Positions 37,063-45,669 of a stretch of 64,000 nt of DNA are shown here, in pieces (positions within the stretch are counted from its first letter, which is position 1; every line of letters begins with the position of its first letter). Made by a program: the position numbers and the translations under genes. Origin of the DNA: Lachnospiraceae bacterium. GTDB taxonomy: Bacteria; Bacillota; Clostridia; Lachnospirales; Lachnospiraceae. The notes under the pieces were generated by a model. It was given only the letters and a program-made list of their open reading frames with translations, was not told the origin of the DNA and did not search any database. Location of the stretch: NCBI GenBank assembly GCA_015057555.1, contig SVEC01000002.1, forward strand, positions 124,001-188,000, given 5' to 3'.

Positions 37063-38100
37063 CTAATTTAAAGCCTCTGATAATACCAAAAGATTACCTT
37101 CCATAATAGTAAGATATGTCTCTCCTGTATCAATTCGCTTCTTTCCAACTGCCTGCATAGAGTCAAGAACTAAGATATTCTGATTCTTACTGCTTGTGCT
37201 CTCTATAACAGTCTTAGCTACATCCTGGGTAGAACCATCCACAACAATTATATTTGTAAGCTTAAGCTCATCTGTTTTATTTGCCAAGAACTTTACAGTT
37301 TCAAAGCTCGCTTCAGTCTCAGAGGAGCAGCCCACAAAGGCAGCATAATAATTAATACCATACTCACTAGTTAAATATCTAAAAGGAAATCTATCTGCCA
37401 CAAGAATTGTATCAAAAGTAGCTTCTTCCACCATAGCTTTATATTTGCCATCAAGCTCATCAAGCTTTGATGTATAGCTAGTTAAATTATCCTCATAGGT
37501 TGCTTTATTTGCATCATCAAGTTTACATAATCCTGTACAAATCTCACCACATACTAGCTTTGCATTTGATACAGAAAGCCAAATATGCTCATCATAGCCT
37601 GTCGGGTCAAAGTAGTGGTCATGGTCTGAATCACTGTGCTCTTCTTCTACCTCTTCATCATGCTCAGAGCTCTCGTCATCATGAGTATGTTCGTGGGCCT
37701 CCATACCTTCAACAACCTCTTCCTTCTTGGCATTATCACCAATTACATCCAGCATATTAATGACAATCATATCCTTGTTGCTAGCCTGTTTTAAGGTATC
37801 CTCAACCCATTTGTCAGATATACCACCACCGTAAATAAACATATCACAGTTTGATATAGTTATAATGTCATCTGCAGTTGGCTGATAGCTATGTAGGTCA
37901 CTACCACTTTCACACAGTAGTATAAGCTCTATATTATCATTATCACCAATTATTTCTCTAGTCCAATCATACTGTGGAAATAAGGTGCACACAATCTTAA
38001 GCTTATCATTATTCTTTGTCTCACTACCTCCACAGGCTGTAAGAACCATGGTCATGGCAAGCAGTGCTGCAACTATAATTTTCTTTATCTTAGTTTTCAT
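37063..38100 (-). CDS. znuA: Zinc ABC transporter substrate-binding lipoprotein
   Basis: High-affinity metal-binding lipoprotein of the cluster A-I type. The 345-residue protein has a lipobox signal (LAMTMVLTACGG, Cys at 23), the metal-binding fold with FPQYDWTREIIG, and an acidic His-rich loop at about residues 134-165 (EAHEHTHDDE, DSDHDHYFDP) typical of zinc-specific ZnuA. It is the last gene of the operon, after the Fur-family regulator. The substrate is inferred from the His-rich loop. Confidence 0.93.
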   Translation of the reverse strand: MKTKIKKIIVAALLAMTMVLTACGGSETKNNDKLKIVCTLFPQYDWTREIIGDNDNIELILLCESGSDLHSYQPTADDIITISNCDMFIYGGGISDKWVEDTLKQASNKDMIVINMLDVIGDNAKKEEVVEGMEAHEHTHDDESSEHDEEVEEEHSDSDHDHYFDPTGYDEHIWLSVSNAKLVCGEICTGLCKLDDANKATYEDNLTSYTSKLDELDGKYKAMVEEATFDTILVADRFPFRYLTSEYGINYYAAFVGCSSETEASFETVKFLANKTDELKLTNIIVVDGSTQDVAKTVIESTSSKNQNILVLDSMQAVGKKRIDTGETYLTIMEGNLLVLSEALN

Positions 38101-38120
38101 TTTTTTCTCCCCATTAAATC

Positions 38121-38531
38121 CTATTTACACTCATTGCAGGTTCCATATATCATAGAGGTCTTACACTCTATATTAAAGCCATGATGCAGGTAAATATGCT
38201 TCATAAACTCATCCATAAAGCTACAATCCATATGCATAACCTTTCCGCAGCTAGTACATTTCATATGAAGATGATTATGACATAGCTTGTCTGGATTAAT
38301 GTACTGGTAAGTGGACTTATTACCATTCTCACTGGTATGCTTTAACACCTGTCCCTCATTCGACAGCTTATCTAGATATCTGTATATAGTGGTTACATTT
38401 ACAGATTTTTCCAAGCTTTTATTTAAGCTATGTTCAATATCCTTAACACTTACGCTTTCATCCTTGTGTGCCTTAAGATATTCCAATATCATTGTTCTTT
38501 TTTCAGTTGAATAATTACTGGTTCTTCCCAT
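38121..38531 (-). CDS. zur: Fur-family metalloregulator (probably Zur)
   Basis: A 136-residue Fur-fold protein. N-terminal winged helix (about 1-85; VNVTTIYRYLDKLSNEGQV) and C-terminal metal-binding region with HNHLHMKC, CTSCGKVMHM and CNECK, giving two CxxC pairs for a structural zinc. Location in a znu operon points to Zur rather than Fur or PerR. It would repress the operon at the candidate boxes upstream of znuC. Operator identity is inference. Confidence 0.85.
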   Translation of the reverse strand: MGRTSNYSTEKRTMILEYLKAHKDESVSVKDIEHSLNKSLEKSVNVTTIYRYLDKLSNEGQVLKHTSENGNKSTYQYINPDKLCHNHLHMKCTSCGKVMHMDCSFMDEFMKHIYLHHGFNIECKTSMIYGTCNECK

Positions 38532-38558
38532 AGTGTTTCCTCTGACATATGCTATAAA

Positions 38559-38951
38559 CTATTTCATTTCCTTAAACTGCGTATATTTTTCTCCATCAAA
38601 ATAATATACACATAAATCTATCTTATCACTGGAATAAAATACATCTCCCACATTAATATTTGCCCCATGCAAATTCTGCTCCGGAAAACTGTAATCATCT
38701 ACTGCCTCGATGGTATGCCTATTTGTAAAATGATCCGGTATTTCATCAAAATGATCATTTACATCCCCATATAACTTATCATTAATCATTACACAACGAA
38801 CCTGTACATTTCCAGTAGGATATCCAGTCATATCCTCCTCTGAGGTAACAACTTCCACAGTATTGATATTATTTGAATCGTTACCATTATTACAAGCAGT
38901 AAGCGAAAATACAGTTATTATTGCCAAACTTAATAAAATATACTTTTTCAT
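38559..38951 (-). CDS. Small lipoprotein in the zinc operon, function unknown
   Basis: A 130-residue lipoprotein with signal MKKYILLSLAIITVFSLTACNN (lipobox Cys in LTAC). The mature part is soluble and acidic, with several His and Asp residues (NDHFDEIPDHF, NLHGANINVGDVF). No family is recognised. The start ATG at 38951 follows AGGGGA; the longer frame adds a piece with no ribosome binding site. It is inside the zinc operon, so a metal-handling role is plausible but unproven. Confidence 0.7.
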   Translation of the reverse strand: MKKYILLSLAIITVFSLTACNNGNDSNNINTVEVVTSEEDMTGYPTGNVQVRCVMINDKLYGDVNDHFDEIPDHFTNRHTIEAVDDYSFPEQNLHGANINVGDVFYSSDKIDLCVYYFDGEKYTQFKEMK

Positions 38952-39017
38952 TATCAGAATCCCCTTTTTTACAATACGCATATTACTCATTGACTTCATC
39001 TACTTTCAAATACAAAG

Positions 39018-39761
39018 TTAATCAACTACTGTATATCCTTCAACGTCCAAGTAATAATAGGTATATCCCTCTTCTTCATAGGACTTATAAACTCCTATAA
39101 TTTCGATAATGTCATCCTCCTTAGGATATTCATCCGGATAAGTGTGACTACCCTCGTCCCAGATAAATTCCATACCATTTTGACAGCATGCAAGAGCATC
39201 CTCTATCATTACATAATGATAATAATTGCCTGTTCCATCATAATATAGCGGATAATATGGACCTGATACTTTTATAGTCTTACCCATATAATTATCTGGG
39301 TACATAACCATACTATAAACCTCAGCATAAACCATATTTGCAGAAAGAACTGTTAAATCTACATCCACATTTGGATCTGCTTCTCCTATAGGCGCCTCGG
39401 AGGTGTAATCATCCCCCTGATGTGTGGGATTTACTGCTCCCGAGCCATCCATCTGGCTAGGTCCAGTTGCAAGTGGATACTCTGTAGTAATCTCTCCTGT
39501 AGCCATATTAGGCGCGTACTGACCATCTGTACCATCAAGAGCCTGAGTGGTTGCCTGTGTTGTTTTTTCCGTAGTTGCTTCTGTAGTAGTCTCATTGGTA
39601 GCATTAGCTGTAATTTCCTCAGTCTTGGCGTCATCTAATAGCTGCTCCACATCAGACTTATTCTCAGTTCTACTGCCACCCTCCTTCTTGCCACAGGCAA
39701 TCATTGAAAGACATAGTGAGCATATTGAAATATATAATACAATTTTCCTATAATTCTTCAT
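39018..39761 (-). CDS. Lipoprotein with Thr-rich linker and CC-containing DUF1980-like domain
   Basis: A 247-residue lipoprotein: signal with Cys at about 23 (LSMIACGKK), a Thr/Ala/Glu-rich linker (about 35-90), and a C-terminal domain (about 143-247) with MYPDNYMGKTIKVSG, EDALACCQNGMEF and a later beta-rich part. This domain resembles the end of the GTPase at 42244-43206 and of the YcgQ/TIGR03943 family: a PDxYxGKTIK start and a Cys-Cys pair. The start codon overlaps the znuB stop (TAATG), indicating coupling. A zinc-binding role is inferred. Confidence 0.75.
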   Translation of the reverse strand: MKNYRKIVLYISICSLCLSMIACGKKEGGSRTENKSDVEQLLDDAKTEEITANATNETTTEATTEKTTQATTQALDGTDGQYAPNMATGEITTEYPLATGPSQMDGSGAVNPTHQGDDYTSEAPIGEADPNVDVDLTVLSANMVYAEVYSMVMYPDNYMGKTIKVSGPYYPLYYDGTGNYYHYVMIEDALACCQNGMEFIWDEGSHTYPDEYPKEDDIIEIIGVYKSYEEEGYTYYYLDVEGYTVVD

Positions 39762-40615
39762 TAATCTCTGTTAACCCCCATTATCATTCCGATTCCTGAG
39801 AATAAAAGGAATCCAACTATATCCACTGCAACTATGGTTGAGCCTACTGGTGTTCCATAGAGAAGTGATATCAAAAGTCCCAATACTGCACATACCACGC
39901 TAAATATGGCTGAGCATATTACCACCGACTTAAAGTTCTTAAATATTCTCATAGCCGAAAGTGCCGGGAATATTACAAGTGCGGATATAAGAAGTGAACC
40001 AACCAGATTCATGGCAAGCACAATAATTACTGCAATTATAACCGCCATACTCATGTTATATACCCCTGCTCTAATTCCAGTTGCTTTAGCAAAGTTCTCA
40101 TCAAAGGTAACTGCAAATATTTTATGATAGAAGAACAAATAAAATGCTAAAACAATTATAGACATCACTATACAGATTGTCACATCCATATCAGTTAATG
40201 TAAGTATTGATGTGGCACCAAAAAGCGTGGAGCACACATCTCCTGATATATTTGAGGATGTGGAAAATATATTTAACAGCAAATATCCTATGGCAAGGGA
40301 GCCTACAGATATCATAGCTACCGCTGCATCTCCATTTATTCTTGCATTCTGGCCTGTTTTAAGCATCAAAATAGCCGCAATAACAGTTATAGGCAGGATA
40401 AGTAACATATTGTTGGTAAATTGAAGCACCATAGCTATACACATCGCTGCAAATGCCACGTGAGAAAGTCCATCACCTATAAAGGAAAATCTCTTAAGCA
40501 CAAGGGTTACACCAAGCAGGGATGAGCAAAATGCAATCAAAACGCCTACTATGATGGCTCTTCTTACAAAAGGAAATTCCATATATTCCATTAGGGTTGT
40601 AATAATATCACTCAT
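39761..40615 (-). CDS. znuB: Zinc ABC transporter permease
   Basis: The membrane permease of the ABC-3 (manganese/zinc) family: 284 residues and about eight helices. Conserved parts include LGVTLVLKRFSFIGDGLSHVAF near the N-terminus, GATSILTL, and NLVGSLLISALVIFPALSA. It follows znuC after 16 bases and is coupled to the next lipoprotein gene. Confidence 0.95.
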   Translation of the reverse strand: MSDIITTLMEYMEFPFVRRAIIVGVLIAFCSSLLGVTLVLKRFSFIGDGLSHVAFAAMCIAMVLQFTNNMLLILPITVIAAILMLKTGQNARINGDAAVAMISVGSLAIGYLLLNIFSTSSNISGDVCSTLFGATSILTLTDMDVTICIVMSIIVLAFYLFFYHKIFAVTFDENFAKATGIRAGVYNMSMAVIIAVIIVLAMNLVGSLLISALVIFPALSAMRIFKNFKSVVICSAIFSVVCAVLGLLISLLYGTPVGSTIVAVDIVGFLLFSGIGMIMGVNRD

Positions 40616-40631
40616 TTACGTGTTGTTCCTC

Positions 40632-41342
40632 CTACACATTGGCAAACTGCTTGCCAATCTTGCTTTCAAGGTATGCTTCCTTAGATTCAAAAAACTCTGG
40701 TGCATCACTTACGTGAAGTATCTTTGTAGCATAGTTTAAAGCTACCTGAACATCATGTGAAACCATAATAATTGTAATAGGCTCCTGCTGATTAGCCCCT
40801 TTATTTAATGAGCTTATAAGCTCGTACATCTCATTTGTAACCTTTGGGTCAAGACCCGCAACAGGCTCGTCCAAAAGTAGCATCTTGCTAGTTGCACAAA
40901 GTGCTCTGGCAAGCAAAACTCTCTGCTGCTGACCACCTGACAGGTCTCTATAACAGGACTTTCTAAGCCCATAGATTCCAAGTCTCTTCATATTATCCTT
41001 AGCAAGCTGCTTTTCTTCCTTGTTGTAAAATGGTCTAAGTCCGCTATGGTTAAGGAAGCCCGAAAGAACAATCTCCTTAACAGAAGCAGGAAAATCCCTC
41101 TGAACAATAGTCTGCTGAGGAAGATATCCTATCTCGTTATGCTTTAAACCATCCCCCAGCTTTATGCTTCCTGACATAGGGGTCTTTAAGCCAAGGAGAG
41201 TCTTCATAAGAGTACTCTTTCCCGAACCATTTTCACCTAATATACAGAGATAATCGCCCTTCTCAACAGTGAAATTTAAATTTTCAACAACTGTTTTTCC
41301 CTCATAGCCAAGAGAAACATTCTCGCAGTTAAGTAATGACAT
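40632..41342 (-). CDS. znuC: Zinc ABC transporter ATP-binding protein
   Basis: A 236-residue ABC ATPase: Walker A GENGSGKST, signature LSGGQQQR, Walker B LLLDEPVAG, and the switch His in MVSHDVQ. First gene of the znu operon. The ATG at 41342 follows AAAGGA; a longer frame reaches into the operator region and is not used. It is transcribed from the promoter overlapped by putative Zur boxes. Confidence 0.95.
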   Translation of the reverse strand: MSLLNCENVSLGYEGKTVVENLNFTVEKGDYLCILGENGSGKSTLMKTLLGLKTPMSGSIKLGDGLKHNEIGYLPQQTIVQRDFPASVKEIVLSGFLNHSGLRPFYNKEEKQLAKDNMKRLGIYGLRKSCYRDLSGGQQQRVLLARALCATSKMLLLDEPVAGLDPKVTNEMYELISSLNKGANQQEPITIIMVSHDVQVALNYATKILHVSDAPEFFESKEAYLESKIGKQFANV

Positions 41343-41369
41343 AATACTTGTCCTTTCTGGATAATAGAT

Positions 41370-41392
41370 AAAATGCAACTCATTTGCATTTT
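41370..41392. promoter_or_regulatory. Candidate Zur operator, downstream of the -10
   Basis: A perfect 9-base inverted repeat AAAATGCAA-CTCAT-TTGCATTTT lies four bases after the znuC -10 box, a position where a bound repressor blocks transcription. Related to the second box upstream of -35. Confidence 0.6.
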
Positions 41393-41395
41393 AAT

Positions 41396-41424
41396 ATTTT
41401 ACAACCTTGCAGTGGCTATGTCAA
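41396..41424 (-). promoter_or_regulatory. Promoter of the znu operon
   Basis: A perfect TTGACA (41424-41419), 17-base spacer and TAAAAT (41401-41396) on the minus strand, about 55 bases before znuC. It is flanked by two Zur-like boxes. Confidence 0.75.
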
Positions 41425-41427
41425 TAT

Positions 41428-41450
41428 AATTTGCAAATCAGTTGCATTTT
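41428..41450. promoter_or_regulatory. Second candidate Zur operator, upstream of the -35
   Basis: An imperfect inverted repeat sharing TGCAA and TTGCA halves with the first box (AATTTGCAA-ATCAG-TTGCATTTT). It ends a few bases upstream of the -35 hexamer. Confidence 0.5.
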
Positions 41451-41470
41451 AATTATATGTAATTAATTCA

Positions 41471-42163
41471 TTAAAGCTGTACTCTCACAGCTTGATTTAT
41501 TCTAACCTCATCCTCACTCACCTTACAATCATAAGCCAGAACCTTCACACCCCTATCATGTGCATTAACCAATGCATCTCCAAACTCCTTGTGTTTATCC
41601 CAAGCAGGTGTAAAATAATTCACACCCTCCATCTGTATTACAAAGAACACATATGCCTCATATCCATCCTCTAAAGCGTCTACAAGCTCATTTAAGTGCT
41701 TTATACCACGTTCTGTAGGAGCGTCTGGGAAGCTTACCACATTATCATTTTCTAGAGTTACGCCCTTAACCTCTATAAATATCTTTCTATCACCAGATTC
41801 CACATATAAATCGAAGCGAGACTTACCGTAGGTTTTCTCTCGCTTGATATGGGTTATACCTCCAAATATTTCTCTAGCAGCATCACTATCTTTAAGCCAC
41901 TCCTCCACAAGTCCATTAGGAAGCTGAGAATCCATATTAACTATGCGCTGACTTTTCTTCACAGATACCAGGTCATATTGGGTCTTTCTGGCTGGGTTAT
42001 GGCTCTTTTCTAGATATACTGTAGCCCCTGGCTGCAATAACTCTCTGCAACGACCAGTATTCTTAACATGTACCACATGCTCCTGGCCATCTATCTCCAC
42101 GTGGGCGATAAATCTATTAGGTCTTGATATAAACTTTCCTTCTTCTATGCTTTTATATTTCAT
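41471..42163 (-). CDS. sfsA: DNA/RNA nuclease SfsA family protein
   Basis: A 230-residue SfsA protein with an N-terminal OB-like part (RPNRFIAHVEIDGQEHVVHVKNTGRC, split over the family's first motif) and a C-terminal restriction-endonuclease-like fold (KSRFDLYVES, KIFIEVKGVTL, FPDAPTERG). SfsA relatives bind or cut nucleic acids; the biological role is unclear. Start ATG at 42163 follows AGGAG, which lies in the tail of the upstream terminator. Divergent from nothing; it follows the GTPase gene. Confidence 0.92.
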   Translation of the reverse strand: MKYKSIEEGKFISRPNRFIAHVEIDGQEHVVHVKNTGRCRELLQPGATVYLEKSHNPARKTQYDLVSVKKSQRIVNMDSQLPNGLVEEWLKDSDAAREIFGGITHIKREKTYGKSRFDLYVESGDRKIFIEVKGVTLENDNVVSFPDAPTERGIKHLNELVDALEDGYEAYVFFVIQMEGVNYFTPAWDKHKEFGDALVNAHDRGVKVLAYDCKVSEDEVRINQAVRVQL

Positions 42164-42182
42164 ACATACTCCTAAATATAAA

Positions 42183-42222
42183 ACGCCAACCAAATAATCT
42201 CAATAAACTATTCAGTCAGCGT
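42183..42222 (-). terminator. Terminator before sfsA
   Basis: On the minus strand ACGCTGACT pairs with GGTTGGCGT (three G-U pairs) across a loop of about 22 bases, and TTTTATATTTAGG follows. The T-rich tail runs directly into the sfsA ribosome binding site AGGAG, so any sfsA transcript must read through or start very late. Confidence 0.55.
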
Positions 42223-42243
42223 CTAATGTTATCTATAATGATC

Positions 42244-43206
42244 TTAGGTGAAATACACCAACTCTTCCTCTGCCGGACTTGTCAAAGCTACCGAAGTAGC
42301 ATTAAGCACAGGTCCCTCACCCTCAAATTCTGGGTAAAACTCCTTGTCAATGGTAGCTGTAACCATTACCCACTGTCTGTCTGTAAGATTCTTAGCACCA
42401 TCATAGTAGCACTTAAAACCTATAAATGCTATATCATCAGCACAGCAGGTCATAGCGAATCTGCCTGGTACGAATTCATTTGCCTTATAAGTGCTTGGCT
42501 TATGAACCATAGCCTTAAACTTGATGGTCTTACCAACATATTTATCAGGGTTGTCACAGGAATCGATATACCAGATACCGAAATCCTCTTCCTCAAGCTC
42601 TATAACATCCTTTTCTATATCGTATGGAAGTTCCATCTCCTCCTCGTCAATTTCCGCCACTCCATCCTTATTCTCGAATATTACCTGAGCACGTCTATTA
42701 ATGGCCTTAATACCCTTTCTGTACTCAGCACGCTTTGTATTCTCATCGCAACGATTAAATACTATCATATCAGCTGTAGCAAGCTGCTCCATCATAATGG
42801 ACTTCATATTTGCCATATACACGTCATAGGTCTGGGCATTTACAAATGTAATCACCTGCACAATAGTCCAACCCTTAGGTACTCTTATACCGAAAAGCTT
42901 ATCCATAGTCCAAGTACCATTGTACTCAATCATAACTCTTGTAGGCTTATATTTATCCTGTAAATCAAGGAGATAGTCTGTGTTAAGGTTCTCCTCCTCT
43001 AGAAATACTGTGTGAATATTCTGACTCTTAAGGTAGTCCACATCATACTCCTCTATTCCTTCCTCAAAAACAAGAAGAAGTGTCGGCTCACCTTCAGTAA
43101 AGCCTCTCTCTATAAGAGTCTCACTGGCAAATGTAGTCTTTCCACTCTCTAAGAAGCCCAGGAACATATATACTGGTATTTCCTGTACTTGATTATTATT
43201 CTTCAT
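42244..43206 (-). CDS. G3E-family GTPase fused to a DUF1980-like CC domain
   Basis: A 320-residue protein with an N-terminal CobW/UreG-type GTPase (P-loop GFLESGKTT, FNRCDE as NKxD equivalent) and a C-terminal domain (about 205-315) with NPDKYVGKTIKFKAM, FAMTCCADD and RQWVMVTATID. The C-terminal part matches the DUF1980/YcgQ-end and the znu-operon lipoprotein. The CxCC switch motif of canonical CobW is missing, so it may be a variant. A metallochaperone role is inference from family and neighbours. Confidence 0.75.
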   Translation of the reverse strand: MKNNNQVQEIPVYMFLGFLESGKTTFASETLIERGFTEGEPTLLLVFEEGIEEYDVDYLKSQNIHTVFLEEENLNTDYLLDLQDKYKPTRVMIEYNGTWTMDKLFGIRVPKGWTIVQVITFVNAQTYDVYMANMKSIMMEQLATADMIVFNRCDENTKRAEYRKGIKAINRRAQVIFENKDGVAEIDEEEMELPYDIEKDVIELEEEDFGIWYIDSCDNPDKYVGKTIKFKAMVHKPSTYKANEFVPGRFAMTCCADDIAFIGFKCYYDGAKNLTDRQWVMVTATIDKEFYPEFEGEGPVLNATSVALTSPAEEELVYFT

Positions 43207-43313
43207 AGTGTTTTCACCAATCCTTTATATCTTAACTACTAATTTTATAAAACATCATTACTGTTGAAACCATATTTAGTTTACATAACTTTCGATGTTT
43301 TATCCAAAGAGAA

Positions 43314-44624
43314 TTAATTCACTCCAAATAGTTCCGCTAAAGCAGCCTCATCAAGCTTACTTCCAATTACACAAAGCTTTCCAGTATAATCTGGATTACC
43401 CTTTCTCATCTCATACTCACCTGGTACAAGGTCGAAGTAAATCCAATCATTATCTGTACTAGCAACTATTCCCTTAGCTCGAAGTATTACACCATACTTA
43501 CCTTCCTCATAAGCAAGTATTTCAAGGGCATCCTTAAGCTTAGCCTCATCAAACTTAACTGCAGTCTCCTTACCCCAACTAGTAAACACCTCGTCAGCGT
43601 GGTGGTGATGGTGGTGTCCGTGATGTCCGCCACATCCACAAGAACACTCCTCTCCATCCTCATGATGGTGATGATGCTCATGCTCGTGGTCATGATGGTG
43701 TCCACAGCAACACTCCTCTCCATCCTCATGGTGGTGATGATGCTCATGGTCGTGATGGTGTCCACAGCAGCACTCTTCTCCATCCTCGTGATGGTGGTGA
43801 TGCTCATGGTCATGGTCATGATGATGTCCACAGCAACACTCCTCTCCTTCCTCATGGTGGTGATGATGTTCATGGTCGTGATGGTGTCCACAGCAGCACT
43901 CTTCTCCATCCTCGTGATGGTGATGATGTTCATGGTCGTGATGGTGTCCACAGCAGCACTCTTCTCCATCCTCGTGATGGTGATGATGTGCCTCCTTGTG
44001 AGCCTCCTTCATCATATCCTCAAGAGTGTTAGAACGCTCCATAGCCTCAAGTATTACCTTGCCCTCTATATCATCCCAAGGAGTTGTGATAATAACTGCA
44101 TTCTCATTCTTCTCCTTAAGCATCTTTACAGTATCTAAAATCTTGTCTTCCTTAGCATTCTGTGTACGACTTAAAACTATGGTCTGGGCAGCCTCAACCT
44201 GATTATTAAAGAACTCACCAAAGTTCTTCATATACATCTTACACTTCATAACATCTACAACAGTTGTTGCGCTGTTAATCTCAACCTCAGCCTCTGCCTT
44301 AACATCCTCCACAGCCTTAATTACATCAGAAAGCTTGCCTACACCTGATGGCTCAATAATAACTCTGTCTGGTGTATACTCAGTGATAACCTGCTTTAAT
44401 GCAGTACCAAAGTCACCTACCAGTGAGCAACAGATACAGCCTGAATTCATCTCAGTGATTTCTACACCTGCATCCTTTAAGAATCCGCCATCTATACCTA
44501 TCTCACCAAACTCATTCTCTATAAGAACCAGCTTCTCACCTTTGAATGCTTCTTCGATTAACTTCTTAATAAGAGTTGTCTTACCTGCTCCTAAAAAACC
44601 TGATAATATATCAATCTTAGTCAT
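43314..44624 (-). CDS. CobW/P47K-type metallochaperone GTPase with His/Cys tandem repeats
   Basis: A 436-residue G3E GTPase: P-loop GFLGAGKTT, the CxCC metal-binding motif SGCICCSLVGD (about 61-70), SRTQ as the G4 site, and a C-terminal CobW domain (about 345-436). Between them residues 213-342 form six repeats of HHHHHEDGEECCCGHHHDHE type, an extreme His/Cys metal sink. Such proteins deliver zinc (or cobalt/nickel) to target enzymes. GAGGATA-type ribosome binding site. It lies 107 bases upstream of the other GTPase, and likely in one transcript. Confidence 0.9.
   Translation of the reverse strand: MTKIDILSGFLGAGKTTLIKKLIEEAFKGEKLVLIENEFGEIGIDGGFLKDAGVEITEMNSGCICCSLVGDFGTALKQVITEYTPDRVIIEPSGVGKLSDVIKAVEDVKAEAEVEINSATTVVDVMKCKMYMKNFGEFFNNQVEAAQTIVLSRTQNAKEDKILDTVKMLKEKNENAVIITTPWDDIEGKVILEAMERSNTLEDMMKEAHKEAHHHHHEDGEECCCGHHHDHEHHHHHEDGEECCCGHHHDHEHHHHHEEGEECCCGHHHDHDHEHHHHHEDGEECCCGHHHDHEHHHHHEDGEECCCGHHHDHEHEHHHHHEDGEECSCGCGGHHGHHHHHHADEVFTSWGKETAVKFDEAKLKDALEILAYEEGKYGVILRAKGIVASTDNDWIYFDLVPGEYEMRKGNPDYTGKLCVIGSKLDEAALAELFGVN
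43599..43988 (-). repeat. 60-66 bp tandem repeat encoding His/Cys-rich metal-binding units
   Basis: Six units, 20-22 codons each, with about 20 His plus Cys per unit. They share HHHHHEDGEECCCGHHHDHE; unit 3 has EEG, unit 6 ends GCGGHHG. The DNA is so repetitive that long ORFs appear in other frames; those are shadows. Confidence 0.9.
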
Positions 44625-44678
44625 ATTTATATCCTCCTATCACAAACTAATTATTACCAAAAATATGTAAATTAAGTA

Positions 44679-45584
44679 CTATATAAGTGATGTACTGAAA
44701 TATCTCTCTACTCTATCAGGAAGGATTGTTGCTATAACCTTATCCTTACCATACTTCTCAGCCATCTTAATAGCTGTCCATACATTTGCCCCTGATGAGG
44801 TTCCAACAAGAAGTCCCTGAACTTTTGCAAGCTGTCTAGCAGTTTCTATAGCATCCTCATCTGTTACCTCAACGATATCGGTAATTATACTAGTATCAAG
44901 AATCTCCGGTATAAATCCATCACCAATTCCCTGAATCTGATGAAGTCCAGGCTCATGTCCAAGTAATGCTGATACGTTCTTAGGCTCAACTGCTACAATC
45001 TTAGTATCAGGGTTAAGCTCTAGTAAATATTTTGCAACACCCGCAAGAGTACCACCACTTCCGATACCTGATACGTAAATATCTATAGGTTTTCCAAGCT
45101 GCTCTACCAGTTCCTTAGCAGTAGTCTTATAGTGAATGTCTGGATTGGCCTGATTAACAAACTGCTGACACATAAAGTACTTCTCAGGATCAGAATTATA
45201 TATTTCAGTAGCCTTATCTACAGAACCGCCGATGCTAAGTATAGGATCAGTTAAGATAAGCTCGGCTCCTAAAGCTTTAATTATCTTCTTACGCTCCTCA
45301 CTCATATTCTCAGGCATAACAATTATAACCTTGTAGCCCTTTCTCACACCACAAAGTGCAAGTCCTATACCAGTATTACCACTAGTTGGCTCTATGATAG
45401 TCATACCAGGTTTAAGACGACCTTTCGCCTCTGCCACCTCAAGCATATTCTTTGCTATTCTATCCTTTATACTTCCGCCAGGATTTAAAAACTCTGCCTT
45501 GGCATAAATATTTAATCCAGTAGTCTCCTCTAAGCTCATAAGTGGAGTATTTCCTATTAAATCTAGTACGTTACTGTAATACAT
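44679..45584 (-). CDS. cysK: Cysteine synthase (O-acetylserine sulfhydrylase)
   Basis: PLP-dependent synthesis of cysteine from O-acetylserine and sulfide. The 301-residue protein starts MYYSNVLDLIGNTPLM; the PLP-binding Lys is in NPGGSIKDRIA, the loop is PTSGNTGIG, and the end has GTSSGANV. Start ATG at 45584 follows AGAGG; the longer frame is unlikely. Not part of the zinc operon by distance, though thiol supply near metal genes is suggestive. Confidence 0.96.
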   Translation of the reverse strand: MYYSNVLDLIGNTPLMSLEETTGLNIYAKAEFLNPGGSIKDRIAKNMLEVAEAKGRLKPGMTIIEPTSGNTGIGLALCGVRKGYKVIIVMPENMSEERKKIIKALGAELILTDPILSIGGSVDKATEIYNSDPEKYFMCQQFVNQANPDIHYKTTAKELVEQLGKPIDIYVSGIGSGGTLAGVAKYLLELNPDTKIVAVEPKNVSALLGHEPGLHQIQGIGDGFIPEILDTSIITDIVEVTDEDAIETARQLAKVQGLLVGTSSGANVWTAIKMAEKYGKDKVIATILPDRVERYFSTSLI

Positions 45585-45669
45585 AATATTACCTCTCTTA
45601 CATATATTTTTAGCCATCAAGATACACATAAGACAATACATATATCAAATGGCAATTTACCACTAATTA

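Noticed and set aside
42226-42963. 245-codon plus-strand ORF
   Set aside because: Antisense to the GTPase gene with DUF1980-like end; no ribosome binding site and odd composition.
43599-43988. CRISPR-like array
   Set aside because: Units are directly abutting with no spacers and encode the His/Cys repeat in frame.
43599-44138. Plus-strand 179-codon and minus-strand 160-codon ORFs over the His/Cys repeat
   Set aside because: Shadows of the repetitive DNA; composition (runs of Met/Val/Ile/Thr) is not protein-like and the GTPase frame explains the region.
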